Below, piece after piece: positions 54,073-63,700 of a stretch of DNA of 64,000 bases. The notes beneath the pieces are model-generated. The model saw only the letters and a list, made by a program, of their open reading frames with translations, ran no database searches and was not told the DNA's origin. Source of the DNA: CAVUAT01 sp963848045 (lineage in GTDB: Bacteria > Actinomycetota > Thermoleophilia > Solirubrobacterales > 70-9); the NCBI GenBank assembly GCA_963848045.1, contig CAWKCC010000004.1, forward strand, positions 806,001 to 870,000. Reading direction: 5' to 3'. Each line of letters opens with the position of its first letter. Position 1 is the first letter of the stretch. The translations under genes were made by a program, and so were the position numbers.

Positions 54073-54785
54073 GTGAGCGAGCTGCTCCCATCGGATCGCG
54101 CCCCCGGGCTGCTGCTCGGCGACGGCGCGAAGCTCTCCGACGACGCCGAGATCGGCGGCAACATCACGATCCACGCGGGCACCGTGATCGGCGCCGGCTG
54201 CGTGATCCAGGACTCGGCGGTGATCGGCAAGCCCCCGCGGCTCGGCAGCCGCTCGGTGGCCTCGCGCGAGTCCCCGCCCCCGGCCGTGGTGGCGGATGGG
54301 GCCGCGATCTGCGCCGGCGCCGTGGTGCTGGCGGGCGCCGAGATCGGCGCCGGGGCGGTGGTCGGCGACCAGGCCCAGGTGCGCGAGCGAGCGCGAATCG
54401 GCGCCGAGTCGGTGATCGGCCGCGGAAGCGCCGTCGACAACGACGTCACGATCGGCGAGCGCGTCAAGGTGCAGACCAACTGCTACGTGACCGCGGGGAG
54501 CGTGGTCGAGGACGACGTCTTCATCGGCCCCGGAGTGACGCTCACCAACGACGACACCATGGGCCGCCACGAGCCCGGCCCACCCGAGGCGCCCACGCTG
54601 CGCCGCGCCTGCCGCCTCGGCGGCGGCGCCGTCGTCTGCCCGGGCGTCGAGATCGGCGAGGAGGCCTTCGTCGGCGCCGGTGCCGTGGTCACCGCCGACG
54701 TTCCCCCCGGGCCGTCGTGGTCGGCGTCCCGGCACGCAAGATTCGCGAGGTCGGCGAGGAGGACCTGCTCGAGCGCTGGCGCTAG
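54073..54785 (+). CDS. Hexapeptide-repeat acyltransferase (WbpD/PglD-like), with a 1-base frameshift near its end
   Basis: GTG 54073 opens a left-handed beta-helix protein with many [LIV]-G-x4 repeats (AEIGGNITIHAGTVIGAGCV, VIGRGSAVDNDVTIGERVKV, NCYVTAGSVVEDDVFIGPGV). It reads VVTADVPPG and then, at CCCCCCGGG (54703-54711), slips into a frame without homology that would stop at 54831. Restoring one base gives AVVVGVPARKIREVGEEDLL and ERWR, the standard family C-terminus, stopping at 54783-54785. This is probably a homopolymer sequencing error. The product would N- or O-acetylate an amino sugar. It follows the 2-epimerase by 10 bp. Confidence 0.82.
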
Positions 54786-54790
54786 CCGAT

Positions 54791-55051
54791 CTAGCCGCCG
54801 CGGAGAAGCACGGCCGCGATCAGGCCGATGAAGCCCGCGCCCCCCACCCGGATCATCGCCAGCCTCAGGGCGTCGATCTCGCCGCGAAGGCCGCCGATCT
54901 CGCTGCGAATCTCCTCGCGAAGGCCGCCGATCTCGCTGCGCAGCTCGACGCGCAGCTCTCGCACGTCCGTGCGCAGCTCGCGCAGCTCGCCGTCGATGTG
55001 ATCGAAGCGATCGTCGAGGCGCTCGTCGGTCCAGGCGCTGCGCGACTCCAT
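54791..55051 (-). CDS. Small coiled-coil protein with C-terminal membrane helix
   Basis: An 86-aa protein from ATG 55051. It has an acidic start (MESRSAWTDERLDDRFDHID) and a long heptad-like coiled coil built from 11-residue repeats. The two clearest units are 24 identical bases at 54884-54907 and 54917-54940, encoding RSEIGGLR. It ends in a hydrophobic helix (VGGAGFIGLIAAVLLRGG). It lies tail to tail with the acyltransferase (five bases apart). Such small coiled-coil tail-anchored proteins are common in actinobacteria and mostly uncharacterised. No function is assigned. Confidence 0.65.
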   Translation of the reverse strand: MESRSAWTDERLDDRFDHIDGELRELRTDVRELRVELRSEIGGLREEIRSEIGGLRGEIDALRLAMIRVGGAGFIGLIAAVLLRGG

Positions 55052-55106
55052 GCGGCAAGGCTACCCGTGCCCGAGCGCCGATCAAGCGCGAATCGGGCCG
55101 GTTCTC

Positions 55107-56213
55107 CTACGCCCTGGCGCCGAGAGCCGCGCCGACCGCCTCGGTGACCTCGGCGGGCGCCCCGGGGTCCAGAGCGGTGCCCATCGGCAGAGCGAGGATC
55201 TGCGAGCAGACGCGCTCGGTGACCTCGAACGGCTCGGCGGGAGCCCAGCGCTCCATCGCCGGCTGGCGGTAGAGCGGAATCTCGTAGTAGGGCCGGGCGC
55301 CGATTCCCGCCTCGGTCAGGCGCTCGCGCAGGGCGTCGCGCTCGGGGGTCGCCACCACGAACAGATGCCAGCAGCACTGCCCGCCCTCGGTCTCGGCCTG
55401 GATCGAGACCTGCTCGCCGAGCCCGGCGTCGCGGTAGGCCCGCGCCGCGCCGCGCCGCGCCGCCGTCCAATCGTCGAGATGGGGCAGCAGCACGCGAAGG
55501 CCGGCTGCCTGGATCTCATCCAGGCGGGAGTTGTATCCGACCTCGGTGTGGGTGCGCTTGTCCTCGGAGCCGTGGAAGCGCAGCCGCCTGGCCAGCGCCT
55601 CCACCTGGGGGTCGGCGGTGACGAGCGCCCCGCCGTCGCCGAAGGCGCCCAGGTTCTTGGAGGGGAAGAAGCTGAAGGTCGCGGCGTGGCCCAGTGCTCC
55701 GGCCTGGACGCCGCCGAGCGTGGCGCCGTGCGCCTGCGCGGCGTCCTCGAGCACCCTGATGCCGCGGGCCTCGGCCAGTTCCATCAGCTCGCCGACGGGT
55801 GCCGGGTTGCCGAACAGGTGCACCGGCAACAGCGCCTTGGTCCGCTCGCTGATCGCCGGCTCCGCGGTGGCCGCCGTCATCAGCCAGGTGTCGGGGTCGA
55901 TGTCGCAGAAGACGGGCGTCGCGCCGACGTTGACGACCGCCTCGGGGGTGGCGAAGAAGGTGGCCGCGGGGACCACGACCTCGTCGCCGGGACCGACGCC
56001 CAGGGCGCGCAGGCCGATCTGCAGCGCGTCGGTGCCGTTGGCGACCCCCACGCAATGCCGCACACCGACGTAGGCGGCGAACTCGGACTCGAAGGCCTCC
56101 ACCTCGGGACCGAGGATGTAGCGGCCGCCCTCCAGCACCGCTCGCTGGCGCTCGGCGATCTCGCCGAGCAACGGCTCGAGCGAGGGGCGGTTGGCGAACA
56201 GCGGGACGCTCAC
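55107..56213 (-). CDS. DegT/DnrJ/EryC1/StrS aminotransferase (WbpE-like)
   Basis: PLP-dependent sugar aminotransferase of 368 aa with GTG start 56213 (VSVPLFANRPSLEPLLGEIA). It shows GVANGTDALQIGLRALGVGP, DEVVVPAATFFATPEAVV, VLEDAAQAHGATLGGVQAG and the PLP-lysine segment FSFFPSKNLGAFGDGGALVT. It ends with the family C-terminus (YEIPLYRQPAMERW). It transfers an amino group from glutamate to a keto sugar nucleotide, most simply the 3-keto product of the Gfo/Idh-type dehydrogenase at 24757. It is convergent with the coiled-coil gene and divergent from the membrane protein at 56268. Confidence 0.9.
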   Translation of the reverse strand: MSVPLFANRPSLEPLLGEIAERQRAVLEGGRYILGPEVEAFESEFAAYVGVRHCVGVANGTDALQIGLRALGVGPGDEVVVPAATFFATPEAVVNVGATPVFCDIDPDTWLMTAATAEPAISERTKALLPVHLFGNPAPVGELMELAEARGIRVLEDAAQAHGATLGGVQAGALGHAATFSFFPSKNLGAFGDGGALVTADPQVEALARRLRFHGSEDKRTHTEVGYNSRLDEIQAAGLRVLLPHLDDWTAARRGAARAYRDAGLGEQVSIQAETEGGQCCWHLFVVATPERDALRERLTEAGIGARPYYEIPLYRQPAMERWAPAEPFEVTERVCSQILALPMGTALDPGAPAEVTEAVGAALGARA

Positions 56214-56267
56214 GAGCCGGGCAGGGTAGCCGCCCGGGAGTGATCACGGGCCTATCCTGTCGCGCTC

Positions 56268-58775
56268 GTGCTCGCTACCTACGGGGCAGCAGCCCTCATA
56301 GTCGTCGCTTCGCTGCTGATCGGCCGCGCGCTGCTGGAGCTGCTCGGCCGCAAGCAGACCTGGTGGCTCGAGACTCCGGTCGGACTCGCCATCCTGATCG
56401 TCACCTGCTCGGTGCTGACGCGGGTTCACTTCGGCGCCGAGAACGCCGGCTCGATCCCCGAGCGCGCCGAGCTGGCGCTGATCGGCTGCGCGGTGCTGCT
56501 GGTCGCCTCGATCGCCTACCTGCGCTTCCGCTTCGTGGATCGCCAATCGTTCCTGATGGCACTGCCCGTGATCGCGCTCACCCTGCTGTTCGCCTCGCTG
56601 CCCTTCATCGCCTCGGGACACCTCGGCATCCCCGGGATCGGCGTCAACAACGACATGGCGGCGCACCTGATCTGGGCCGACTGGCTGCAGGAGCCGACCG
56701 GCATCGCGCCGACCGGGATCCAGATCGGCTATCCGCTCGGCCCCCACGGGCTCGCGGCGACACTCTCGGACGCGCTCGGCACCGAGCCCCTCTACGCCTT
56801 CCTCGGCCTGCTGCTCGCGCTCCCGGTGATCACCGGCCTCACCTCGCTCAACCTCTTTCACGAGCTCCCGGCCCCGAAGCGCACGCTCGCCGCCACCCTG
56901 GTCGCGCTGCCCTACCTCGCGGCCTCCACCCTCGGGATCGCTGGGTTCAAGGAGCTGCTCACGGGGCTCTTCCTGCTGGCCTTCGTGCTGATCCTGCGAA
57001 CGATCTCTCGCGAGAGCGAGGGCCGCGGCGCGCTGATCGTCGCGCTCGGCGTGCTGACAGCGGCGATCGTCGCCTCCTACAGCTACCCCGGGCTCGCCTG
57101 GCCCGCGGCGGCCTTCGGCATCTGGGCGCTCGGCGAGTTGATCGTGGCGCGGCGCGAGCACCGCCTCGACGCCATCCGTGCCGGGCTGCGCCGCTCGGCG
57201 CCGCTGCTCGGGCTCGCGGCCGTCGTCCTACTTGCCCTGTTCATCTCCGAGCTGCCGCGGATCAAGAACTTCTACGACGCGGGCGCAGTCGACACGGTGC
57301 TCGCGACCGACTCGAAGCTTCGTTTCGCGGTCCCCGCGCCCGAGGCGCTCGGGGTCTGGCCAAGCGGCGAGTTCCTGCTGGGCCGCTCAGAGCTGGGGCT
57401 CGGAAGCTGGCAGCTGTTCGCGGCGATCGGCCTGATCGCCTTCTGCTTCGCCGCCGTCTGGTGGCTGCGCCGGGCCGACCTGGCCCTGCCCAGCGGCGTC
57501 GCCGGAGCGGCGATCATCTATCTGGGCACGCTCTCGCAGGCCGGGCTCTACGTGCAGGCCAAGGCGCTGGCTGTGCCGGCGGCATTGATCATGGCCTTCA
57601 TCGTCGCGGCGCTGCTGCTCCTCGAGGGCGAAGGCGGGCGCGAGCCCGCGGGCGACGGCGACGGCGAGGACCCCGGGCGCCCGGCCCCCGCCGGCGACTC
57701 CGCCGCCGAGCGCCGGCGCCGGCGCCGCGAGCAGGCCCGCCGCGGGCGCCCGCGTCTGACGCTGCGCACGGTGATCGCGATCCCCTTCATCGCCCTGGCC
57801 GCCTACTCCAGCTTCCTGGCACTCCGCGACGCGGTGGTCGCCCCCGACGACCGCTTCAGCGAGCTGAAGCGGCTGCGCGACACCGTCGCGGGCTCAAAGG
57901 TGCTGGCGCTGACCAGCGACCGCTACACCGACTACTACCTGCGCGGCGCCGAGGTGCTGAGCCCGGCCAAGAACGCCGAGCAGAGGATCGGCGGGCGCCG
58001 GGGCAAGGAGTTCCGCCTTCCCGTGGATTTCGACTCGGCCTACGCTCGCGACCTCGACCAGTTCGACTACGTGATAACCACGGACGCCCAGTATCAGAGC
58101 GGCGCGCCCCCGAACTTCGAGGAGGTCGATCGCACCGAGTCCTACGTGCTCTGGAAGCGCAACGGCGTCACCCCCTTCATCGGGGTGCTCGCCGAGGCTT
58201 CGCGTCCGGGTCGCGTCTTCCGCTGCAAGAACCCGAAGCTCGCGCGGCTGCTCACCCGGACCGGCGTCGCAATCACCTGGCCGCGGCCGGTGATCGCCAA
58301 GCGCGGCTTCTGGAAGCCGGGCAACGTGCTCGAGCCCGGCCGGTCGGCGACACAGTCCTTCCGCCTGCCGCCGGGCAGGTGGGACCTCTCGTTCCAGTAC
58401 TCGAGCGAGTCCGCCCCGCTCGAGGTGAGCGCCGGTGACCTCACCGCCGAGATGCCGCCGGGCGTCGAGGGCGCGATCCCCTTCCGCCCCAACCAGGGAC
58501 CCTTCTGGCCGGTCGGCGAGGTCAACTCAGCGGGCGGGCCGATCGAGATCACCGTCCGGGCCAAGGAGCTGTCGAGGATCCAGAGGCTGCTGGGAGCCGA
58601 CTCGCCCGCCGTGATCGGCAACGTCGCCGCCACCCAGCTCGACAGGCTCGGCAACCGGGCGTTCTCCGCCTCCTGCGGGCTCTACCTGGACCACTACTAC
58701 CTCGGCGCGCCGGGAGCCCTGCGGGCCTCAAAGGAATCGGGCAGCGAGGTGCTGCCGCTGCAACCGTCGCGCTAG
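56268..58775 (+). CDS. Large polytopic membrane protein, GT-C-like
   Basis: An 835-aa protein from GTG 56268. The N-terminal half has at least ten hydrophobic segments. An exoplasmic loop with GVNNDMAAHLIWADWLQEPT near residue 130 resembles the acidic catalytic loop of GT-C mannosyl/arabinosyltransferases and polymerases. A charged Gly/Asp/Arg-rich linker (residues about 455-500) is followed by a helix (VIAIPFIALAAYSSFLAL) and a soluble C-terminal domain of about 300 residues with beta-rich sequence (GRWDLSFQYSSESAPLEVSA). Likely an extracytoplasmic glycosyltransferase using a lipid-linked donor. The family is not named with certainty. Confidence 0.7.
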   Translation: MLATYGAAALIVVASLLIGRALLELLGRKQTWWLETPVGLAILIVTCSVLTRVHFGAENAGSIPERAELALIGCAVLLVASIAYLRFRFVDRQSFLMALPVIALTLLFASLPFIASGHLGIPGIGVNNDMAAHLIWADWLQEPTGIAPTGIQIGYPLGPHGLAATLSDALGTEPLYAFLGLLLALPVITGLTSLNLFHELPAPKRTLAATLVALPYLAASTLGIAGFKELLTGLFLLAFVLILRTISRESEGRGALIVALGVLTAAIVASYSYPGLAWPAAAFGIWALGELIVARREHRLDAIRAGLRRSAPLLGLAAVVLLALFISELPRIKNFYDAGAVDTVLATDSKLRFAVPAPEALGVWPSGEFLLGRSELGLGSWQLFAAIGLIAFCFAAVWWLRRADLALPSGVAGAAIIYLGTLSQAGLYVQAKALAVPAALIMAFIVAALLLLEGEGGREPAGDGDGEDPGRPAPAGDSAAERRRRRREQARRGRPRLTLRTVIAIPFIALAAYSSFLALRDAVVAPDDRFSELKRLRDTVAGSKVLALTSDRYTDYYLRGAEVLSPAKNAEQRIGGRRGKEFRLPVDFDSAYARDLDQFDYVITTDAQYQSGAPPNFEEVDRTESYVLWKRNGVTPFIGVLAEASRPGRVFRCKNPKLARLLTRTGVAITWPRPVIAKRGFWKPGNVLEPGRSATQSFRLPPGRWDLSFQYSSESAPLEVSAGDLTAEMPPGVEGAIPFRPNQGPFWPVGEVNSAGGPIEITVRAKELSRIQRLLGADSPAVIGNVAATQLDRLGNRAFSASCGLYLDHYYLGAPGALRASKESGSEVLPLQPSR

Positions 58776-58809
58776 CTCGAGGGCCTGTGGCGCCTGAGAT
58801 GCTTTGCGG

Positions 58810-59664
58810 ATGAGGTTGCGGGGCAACGGGTTGATCGGCGTGCTCGCGCTGGCGGCTGTCGCCTGGCTCGGGTCGCTGGCCCTGGCGGCTCCCGCCGCCC
58901 CGGCCGACGCAGCCCGCACCTCAATCGTCGGCGGCGGCCCCGCCAACGCGGCCGGCTGGGGCTTCGTCGTCGCCCTGCGCGAGCGAACCTTCGGCTTCAC
59001 CTGCACCGGCTCGCTGATCGCGCCGAACAAGGTGCTGACCGCCGCCCACTGCGTGCGGCGCTCCAAGACCCGCCGCCTCCGCGTGCTGACCGGAAGCCCC
59101 TGGATCCGCGGCCGTCGAGCCGGCCGGCGCATTCGGGTGATCCGCGCGCGCATCCACCCCGGCTACAACCCCCGCAAGGACCGCCGCGACCTGGCGGTGC
59201 TGACCCTGGCGCGTCCCTCTCCGGCCGAGCCGGTCGCACTGCCCACCGGCAGCGAGGCGCGGGCCGCCACCAAGCCGGGGCGCAGCGTCCGCTCAGCCGG
59301 CTGGGGCGCGCGCAGCGCCTTCGGATTCCGCCTCGCCGCCCGGCTGAAGAGCGCCCGGGAGCGCATCTACCGCAACTCGAACTGCAAGCGCCTCTACGGC
59401 GGCGAGGACTACGACGGCCGCTCGATGATCTGCGCCCTCGGCGCCCGCATCAGCCGCCGGCACAAGCGCCTCCCCTGGCGCTCCACCTCGTGCAGCGGCG
59501 ACAGCGGCGGCCCGCTGCTCGCGGGCACCACGAGTGGCCCGCGCCTGGTGGGCGTGGTCAGCGTCGGCCCTTTCCCCTGCGGTCTCGGGCCGCCCAGCAT
59601 CTACGCCCGCGTCTCGGCCGGCCTGGCCTTCATCAGGCGAGCGGCGGGGCTTGACGCGCCATGA
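58810..59664 (+). CDS. Secreted trypsin-like serine protease (S1 family)
   Basis: A 284-aa protein from ATG 58810 (a TTG two codons upstream is possible). A signal peptide (LIGVLALAAVAWLGSLALA) is followed by a short pro-part and the activation-type sequence TSIVGGGPANAAGWGFVVAL. The catalytic triad is complete: His in VLTAAHCVRR, Asp in RDLAVLTLA and Ser in CSGDSGGPLLAG. Six cysteines suggest three disulfides as in chymotrypsins. It is very Arg-rich. Exported, probably extracellular; substrate unknown. Confidence 0.9.
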   Translation: MRLRGNGLIGVLALAAVAWLGSLALAAPAAPADAARTSIVGGGPANAAGWGFVVALRERTFGFTCTGSLIAPNKVLTAAHCVRRSKTRRLRVLTGSPWIRGRRAGRRIRVIRARIHPGYNPRKDRRDLAVLTLARPSPAEPVALPTGSEARAATKPGRSVRSAGWGARSAFGFRLAARLKSARERIYRNSNCKRLYGGEDYDGRSMICALGARISRRHKRLPWRSTSCSGDSGGPLLAGTTSGPRLVGVVSVGPFPCGLGPPSIYARVSAGLAFIRRAAGLDAP

Positions 59665-59897
59665 GCCGAGTCGGCTCGCAGCGCTCGCCCAGCTCCGCCC
59701 CCGGCCCGATCTCGACACCTCCTTGACGGCGCGCGGGAGGCCACCTGTGCGATCGCCCTATCCCTTTTCGCGGCTACGGCGAGGCGCAGATCACCGAGCC
59801 GGCGCGAGCCGGGATCTGGTCGCCCCCGCGTCGCGGCGGGATATGCGCCCAGCCGCGGGCGCGCTCGCAGCTTCCCGCGCGGTGGGCTGATCGCAGA

Positions 59898-59969
59898 GCC
59901 GGCGAGCGGACTCGAACCGCTGACCCCTTCATTACGAATGAAGTGCTCTACCAACTGAGCTACGCCGGC
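59898..59969 (-). tRNA. tRNA-Thr (anticodon CGT)
   Basis: A 72-nt cloverleaf on the minus strand. The acceptor GCCGGCG pairs with CGCCGGC. The D arm is AGCTCAGTTGGTAGAGC, the anticodon stem CTTCA/TGAAG with loop TTCGTAA gives anticodon CGT, and the T arm is AGCGGTTCGAGTCCGCT. CCA is not encoded. It reads ACG. It is similar in body to the tRNA-Thr(GGT) at 15860-15931. Confidence 0.96.
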
Positions 59970-59981
59970 ACCCGGGGAAGG

Positions 59982-60752
59982 CTAGCCGCGGATCCGGATC
60001 GGCGTCCCGAGCCGGATGTGCTTGCGCAGGCGCATGACAACCGAGTTGCGGACGCGCAGGCATCCATGCGAGGCGCGCCTGCCGACCGAGGAGGGAACGC
60101 TGGTGCCGTGCAAGCCGACGACGCCGCCGCGGGGCCAGTCGGTGATCGCGGCGTAGGCGCTGGTCTCAAAAGCGTAGGGGCCGAGGAAGGAGTTCGAGGG
60201 CCGAAAGCGCGCCATCACGTAGAAGGACCCGAGCGGGGTGGGAGCGCCGGGGGCGCCCACCGCCACGGGTGTGCGGATCACGGTGCGCCCGCCCTTGATC
60301 AGACGCAGCACCCGGGCGCTGCGATCGATCTCGATGCGCACGCCGGCCACCGAGTAGAGGACGCGCAGCGACTCGGCCGGCACCCAGCCGGTGCGGCCAT
60401 TCGGCCGTCCGGGCAGGTGCACCCGAAACCAGCGGTCCCCGGTCACGCTGCGGCGGCTCTTGACGAGCTCGAAGATGGTGGGCCTGAAGTCGTAGCGGAG
60501 TTGACTCATGCTGCCGAGCTTCCGAGCCCCCGGGTGGGGCGCCGCGCGAACCGCAATCCGCTTGCGGCGTGCGACCGCCGCGGCAGGCAGGCGCACCGCG
60601 AGTGGCTTGGCCTTCCTCGGCAGCTCGCCGCCGGCTACGGCGGGCGATGCGGACGACGATGCAACCGGTTCGGCTGCTGCGCCAGACGGGATCGCGAGAC
60701 CCAGCGCGGCGATCCCCACCAAGGTCGCGAGAGTTGCGGGGACTGGCCTCAC
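59982..60752 (-). CDS. L,D-transpeptidase (YkuD domain), exported
   Basis: A 256-aa protein from GTG 60752 with a signal peptide (VPATLATLVGIAALGLAIPS GAAA). An SH3-like middle part (residues about 60-130) with RWFRVHLPGRPNGRTGWVPA precedes the catalytic YkuD domain: GVRIEIDRSARVLRLIKGGR, TPLGSFYVMARFRPSNSFLG, and the active-site pattern GLHGTSVPSSVGRRASHGCL with RVRN. His, Ser-His-Gly-Cys and the Arg are all present. It cross-links peptidoglycan 3-3 or attaches proteins to it. It lies beside a large surface protein gene (stop-to-start gap 13 bp on the same strand) and may be co-transcribed with it. Confidence 0.92.
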   Translation of the reverse strand: MRPVPATLATLVGIAALGLAIPSGAAAEPVASSSASPAVAGGELPRKAKPLAVRLPAAAVARRKRIAVRAAPHPGARKLGSMSQLRYDFRPTIFELVKSRRSVTGDRWFRVHLPGRPNGRTGWVPAESLRVLYSVAGVRIEIDRSARVLRLIKGGRTVIRTPVAVGAPGAPTPLGSFYVMARFRPSNSFLGPYAFETSAYAAITDWPRGGVVGLHGTSVPSSVGRRASHGCLRVRNSVVMRLRKHIRLGTPIRIRG

Positions 60753-60765
60753 TCGCCCGCTCCGC

Positions 60766-63700
60766 CTAGCCCGTGAGCTGACCGCCGCCGGTCCGGCTCG
60801 CGATCGCGCCCAGGCGGACCACGCACTTCGTCGCCTTGGGAGCGCTGACGCGCACCACCCCCGCGCCCTTGATGCGGACGTTCCGGAAGGTGACCCGTCC
60901 GGCGCGGTTGGTGACCGCCGTCTTCTTGACGCCCTTGCCGCGGGCGCGGGCCCGGACCTTGATCTTGCTCATCGGCTTGCCATTGGGGGCGCGCAGGCGG
61001 ACCTTGATCTTGGTGCCGCGCCCGACCGTGAGGCTCGCCGGCGTGGCTGTGAGGCCGCCGCAGCTCTTGGAGGAGCGCACGGTGACTGCGTCGTTGAGGT
61101 TGCAGGGCGCGACGCTCGCGACCCAGCGCGCGCCTACCTGGCCCTTGACCTCGAAGACCGCGATGCCCTGGGCGTCCGTCTCGCGGGTGACCGGGGCTGC
61201 GGAGATCTGACCGACCCCCGATTCGAGGCGAAGCTCCACGGGCGCGAACTGCACCGGGTCGCCGGCGGCGTTGGTGACGCGCGCGCTGATCCGGGTTCGG
61301 ACCCCGGCCCAGACCGAGCCCGGGGTGAGCGCCAGAGCGCCGCCAGCGCAGGTCTCGGCGACCGTGGGCACGTCGATCCCGGCCTCGTCGTCGTCGTTGG
61401 ACGGGTCGGTGTCATCGCCCCCGGCGCCGGCGACGTTGACGCCGTTGGTCAGATCTTGTCCCGCCGCTTCCCGGACGATGCTCGTGCGGATCAGGATCTC
61501 GACCGAGTCGCCCGCCGACAGGGTGCCAAGGCCGCAACTGACGATGCCAGCGGCCTGGTTGCACGAACCGCGCTGGGGCACCGCGGATACGAAGCTCGTA
61601 AAGGGCGGCAGGGTGTCGCTCACCGTCACGTCAGGCGCGCTGTCGGGGCCGTTGTTGGTGACCGTCACCGTCCAGGTCACGGTCGAGCCTGCCGGCGGAT
61701 CGCTGCGGCCGGCGGTCTTGGTCACCCCGAGGTCGAAGCTGGGTACCGCGAGGGTGGCGGTCGCGTCATCGGAATCCGAGTAGGGCCCGTCCGCGCTGCC
61801 CACGGCGCCTGAGCCGTCCTGGCCCACGGCGCTAGCGTCATTGAGGTTCGCGTTCGCCGCCCCGGTGCCCGGGTTGATCGCCGCCAGCGGGGACGGCTCG
61901 GCCTCGAACTCGACGATCACCGTCTCACCCCCTTCGAGATCTGCGAGATCGCTCCAGACGAGCTGCGGGGCGCCCGGTCCGCCGGAGGCGGCGGGATCCA
62001 CCTGGCCTCCGGGCGTCAGATCGCCCGTGCCCGAAATCTGCGCCGAGCCCGCGACATACGACCAGTTGGCGGGCAGTGCGTCGGTCAGGTCCACTCCCAG
62101 CAGCAGCGAGCCGGCGTTGGGGTTGGTGATCACGATCCGCCACGGGAAGGACGTCTCGATCGCGCCCGGCGCGTCGTCGGGGAAGCTGGGCGCGCCGGTG
62201 GTCTTGATCAGCTCCAGGGCCGGCAGCTTCAGTGTGATCGTGACCGTGTCCGGGGCGACATCGTCGTATTCGATGTAGTCGAAGCCGTTCTGCTGGCGCC
62301 CGGCCTCGGGGACCCCGAAGTACGAAGGGATGTCGGCGGTGTTGATGACCTGCTGGTCCTGCTGCAGCTGCGCTGAGCCGATCTGGTCGGCCGTGTAGAC
62401 CAGCTCGACCGTGTCTCCAGGCGCGATCGGGCCGGGCAGCAGCCAGCTCATGTCGGGATCGGCGGCGCTCCAGGAGTCGGTGAGCTGGGCGGCGCCCTGG
62501 GTGACGACGACGTTGGTCAGCTCGGCGTCGGGCTGGTCGCTGACGACGACGTCGAAGGCGGGGCCGGTCCCGGTGTTGGTGACCCGCAGCGTGTAGGTGA
62601 AGCTCTGCCCCGGCTGCGCGTCGCGCAGGTCGTCGTCATCGGGATCGCCGGAGACGTCCTTGTCTATGACCAGCTCCGGCTCGACAACGTCCGTATCGGC
62701 GCTGTCGGTCCTGCGCTCGTCGTAGTCGGCCGGGTCGGGCGGTGTGGTCGGCGGAGGCCCGGGGTCGTTGGCGGTGTTGAAGGCGAGCGTCGCAGTATTC
62801 CTCAGCACGTCGCCGTCCTGCACGGGCGCTCCGCCCGCGTAGCTCTCCTCCACGTGCGTGCGGTACTTGAGCTCGACTGTGCGTGCGACCGTGGCCGAGG
62901 CGATGTCACCGAAGCTCCAGCCGATCCGGGTGCCATCCCCGTTCGGCACGGGGGTCAGGGCGACCGGGGCGATGTCCGTCGGCCCCGCGGCGCAGCCCGC
63001 GGTGCAGATCGCCGAGACGTAGGAGTCGAAGGCCAGCCCGTCGGGGAGGTCATCGACGACGACGGCATCGAACTGCTGGATCTGGGGCGGGACCGTGACC
63101 GTAACCGTGTGGGTGACCACATCGCCGACCGCGCGCTGGTTCGGCGCCGAGGCCTTGATCACCGCGCTCGCCACCAGGGTCAGCGAGGAGCTCGCCTCGT
63201 CGGCGTAACCCGGGGGCGGCACACCCGGAGAGGGGCCCGTGGAGCCCGCGGTGCGCTCGCCGTCATCGTCGAGGCCGTCCGGAAGCGAGGTGGCGGTCAG
63301 CTCGGCGCTGTTTAGGAGCGTCCCCGCCCCGATCGCGTCCGGGTCGAGCTGGAGCTCGTAGTCGAGGTCCGCACTCGCTCCCGGCGCCAGCGAGGCCAGG
63401 GTCCAGGTGATCGTACGGGCCCCTTCATTCCAAACCCCCCCGTCGGGGTCGACGGTGCCGCCGGGGGGCACCGGCACTCCGGCGTTGACGGGGGTCAGGC
63501 CCACCGGAACCGTGTCCTCGACGACGAGGTCGTGGGCGACCGTGGTGCCGGTTGCGGGCCCTCCGTTGGATGCGGTGAGCGTATAGCCGACGATGTCGCC
63601 CGGGGCCACGGGGCCCGCGGCGTCGTTGGCCTTGGTCAGGGAGACGTCGGGCTCGACCAGGCGGGTGGACACCGTGTCCTCCGCCGAGCGCGCCGTGCCG

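Noticed and set aside
56240..58438. A 732-codon Arg/Pro-rich frame overlapping the GT-C-like gene
   Set aside because: Out-of-frame reading of the real membrane protein gene; it has no hydrophobic pattern or domain.
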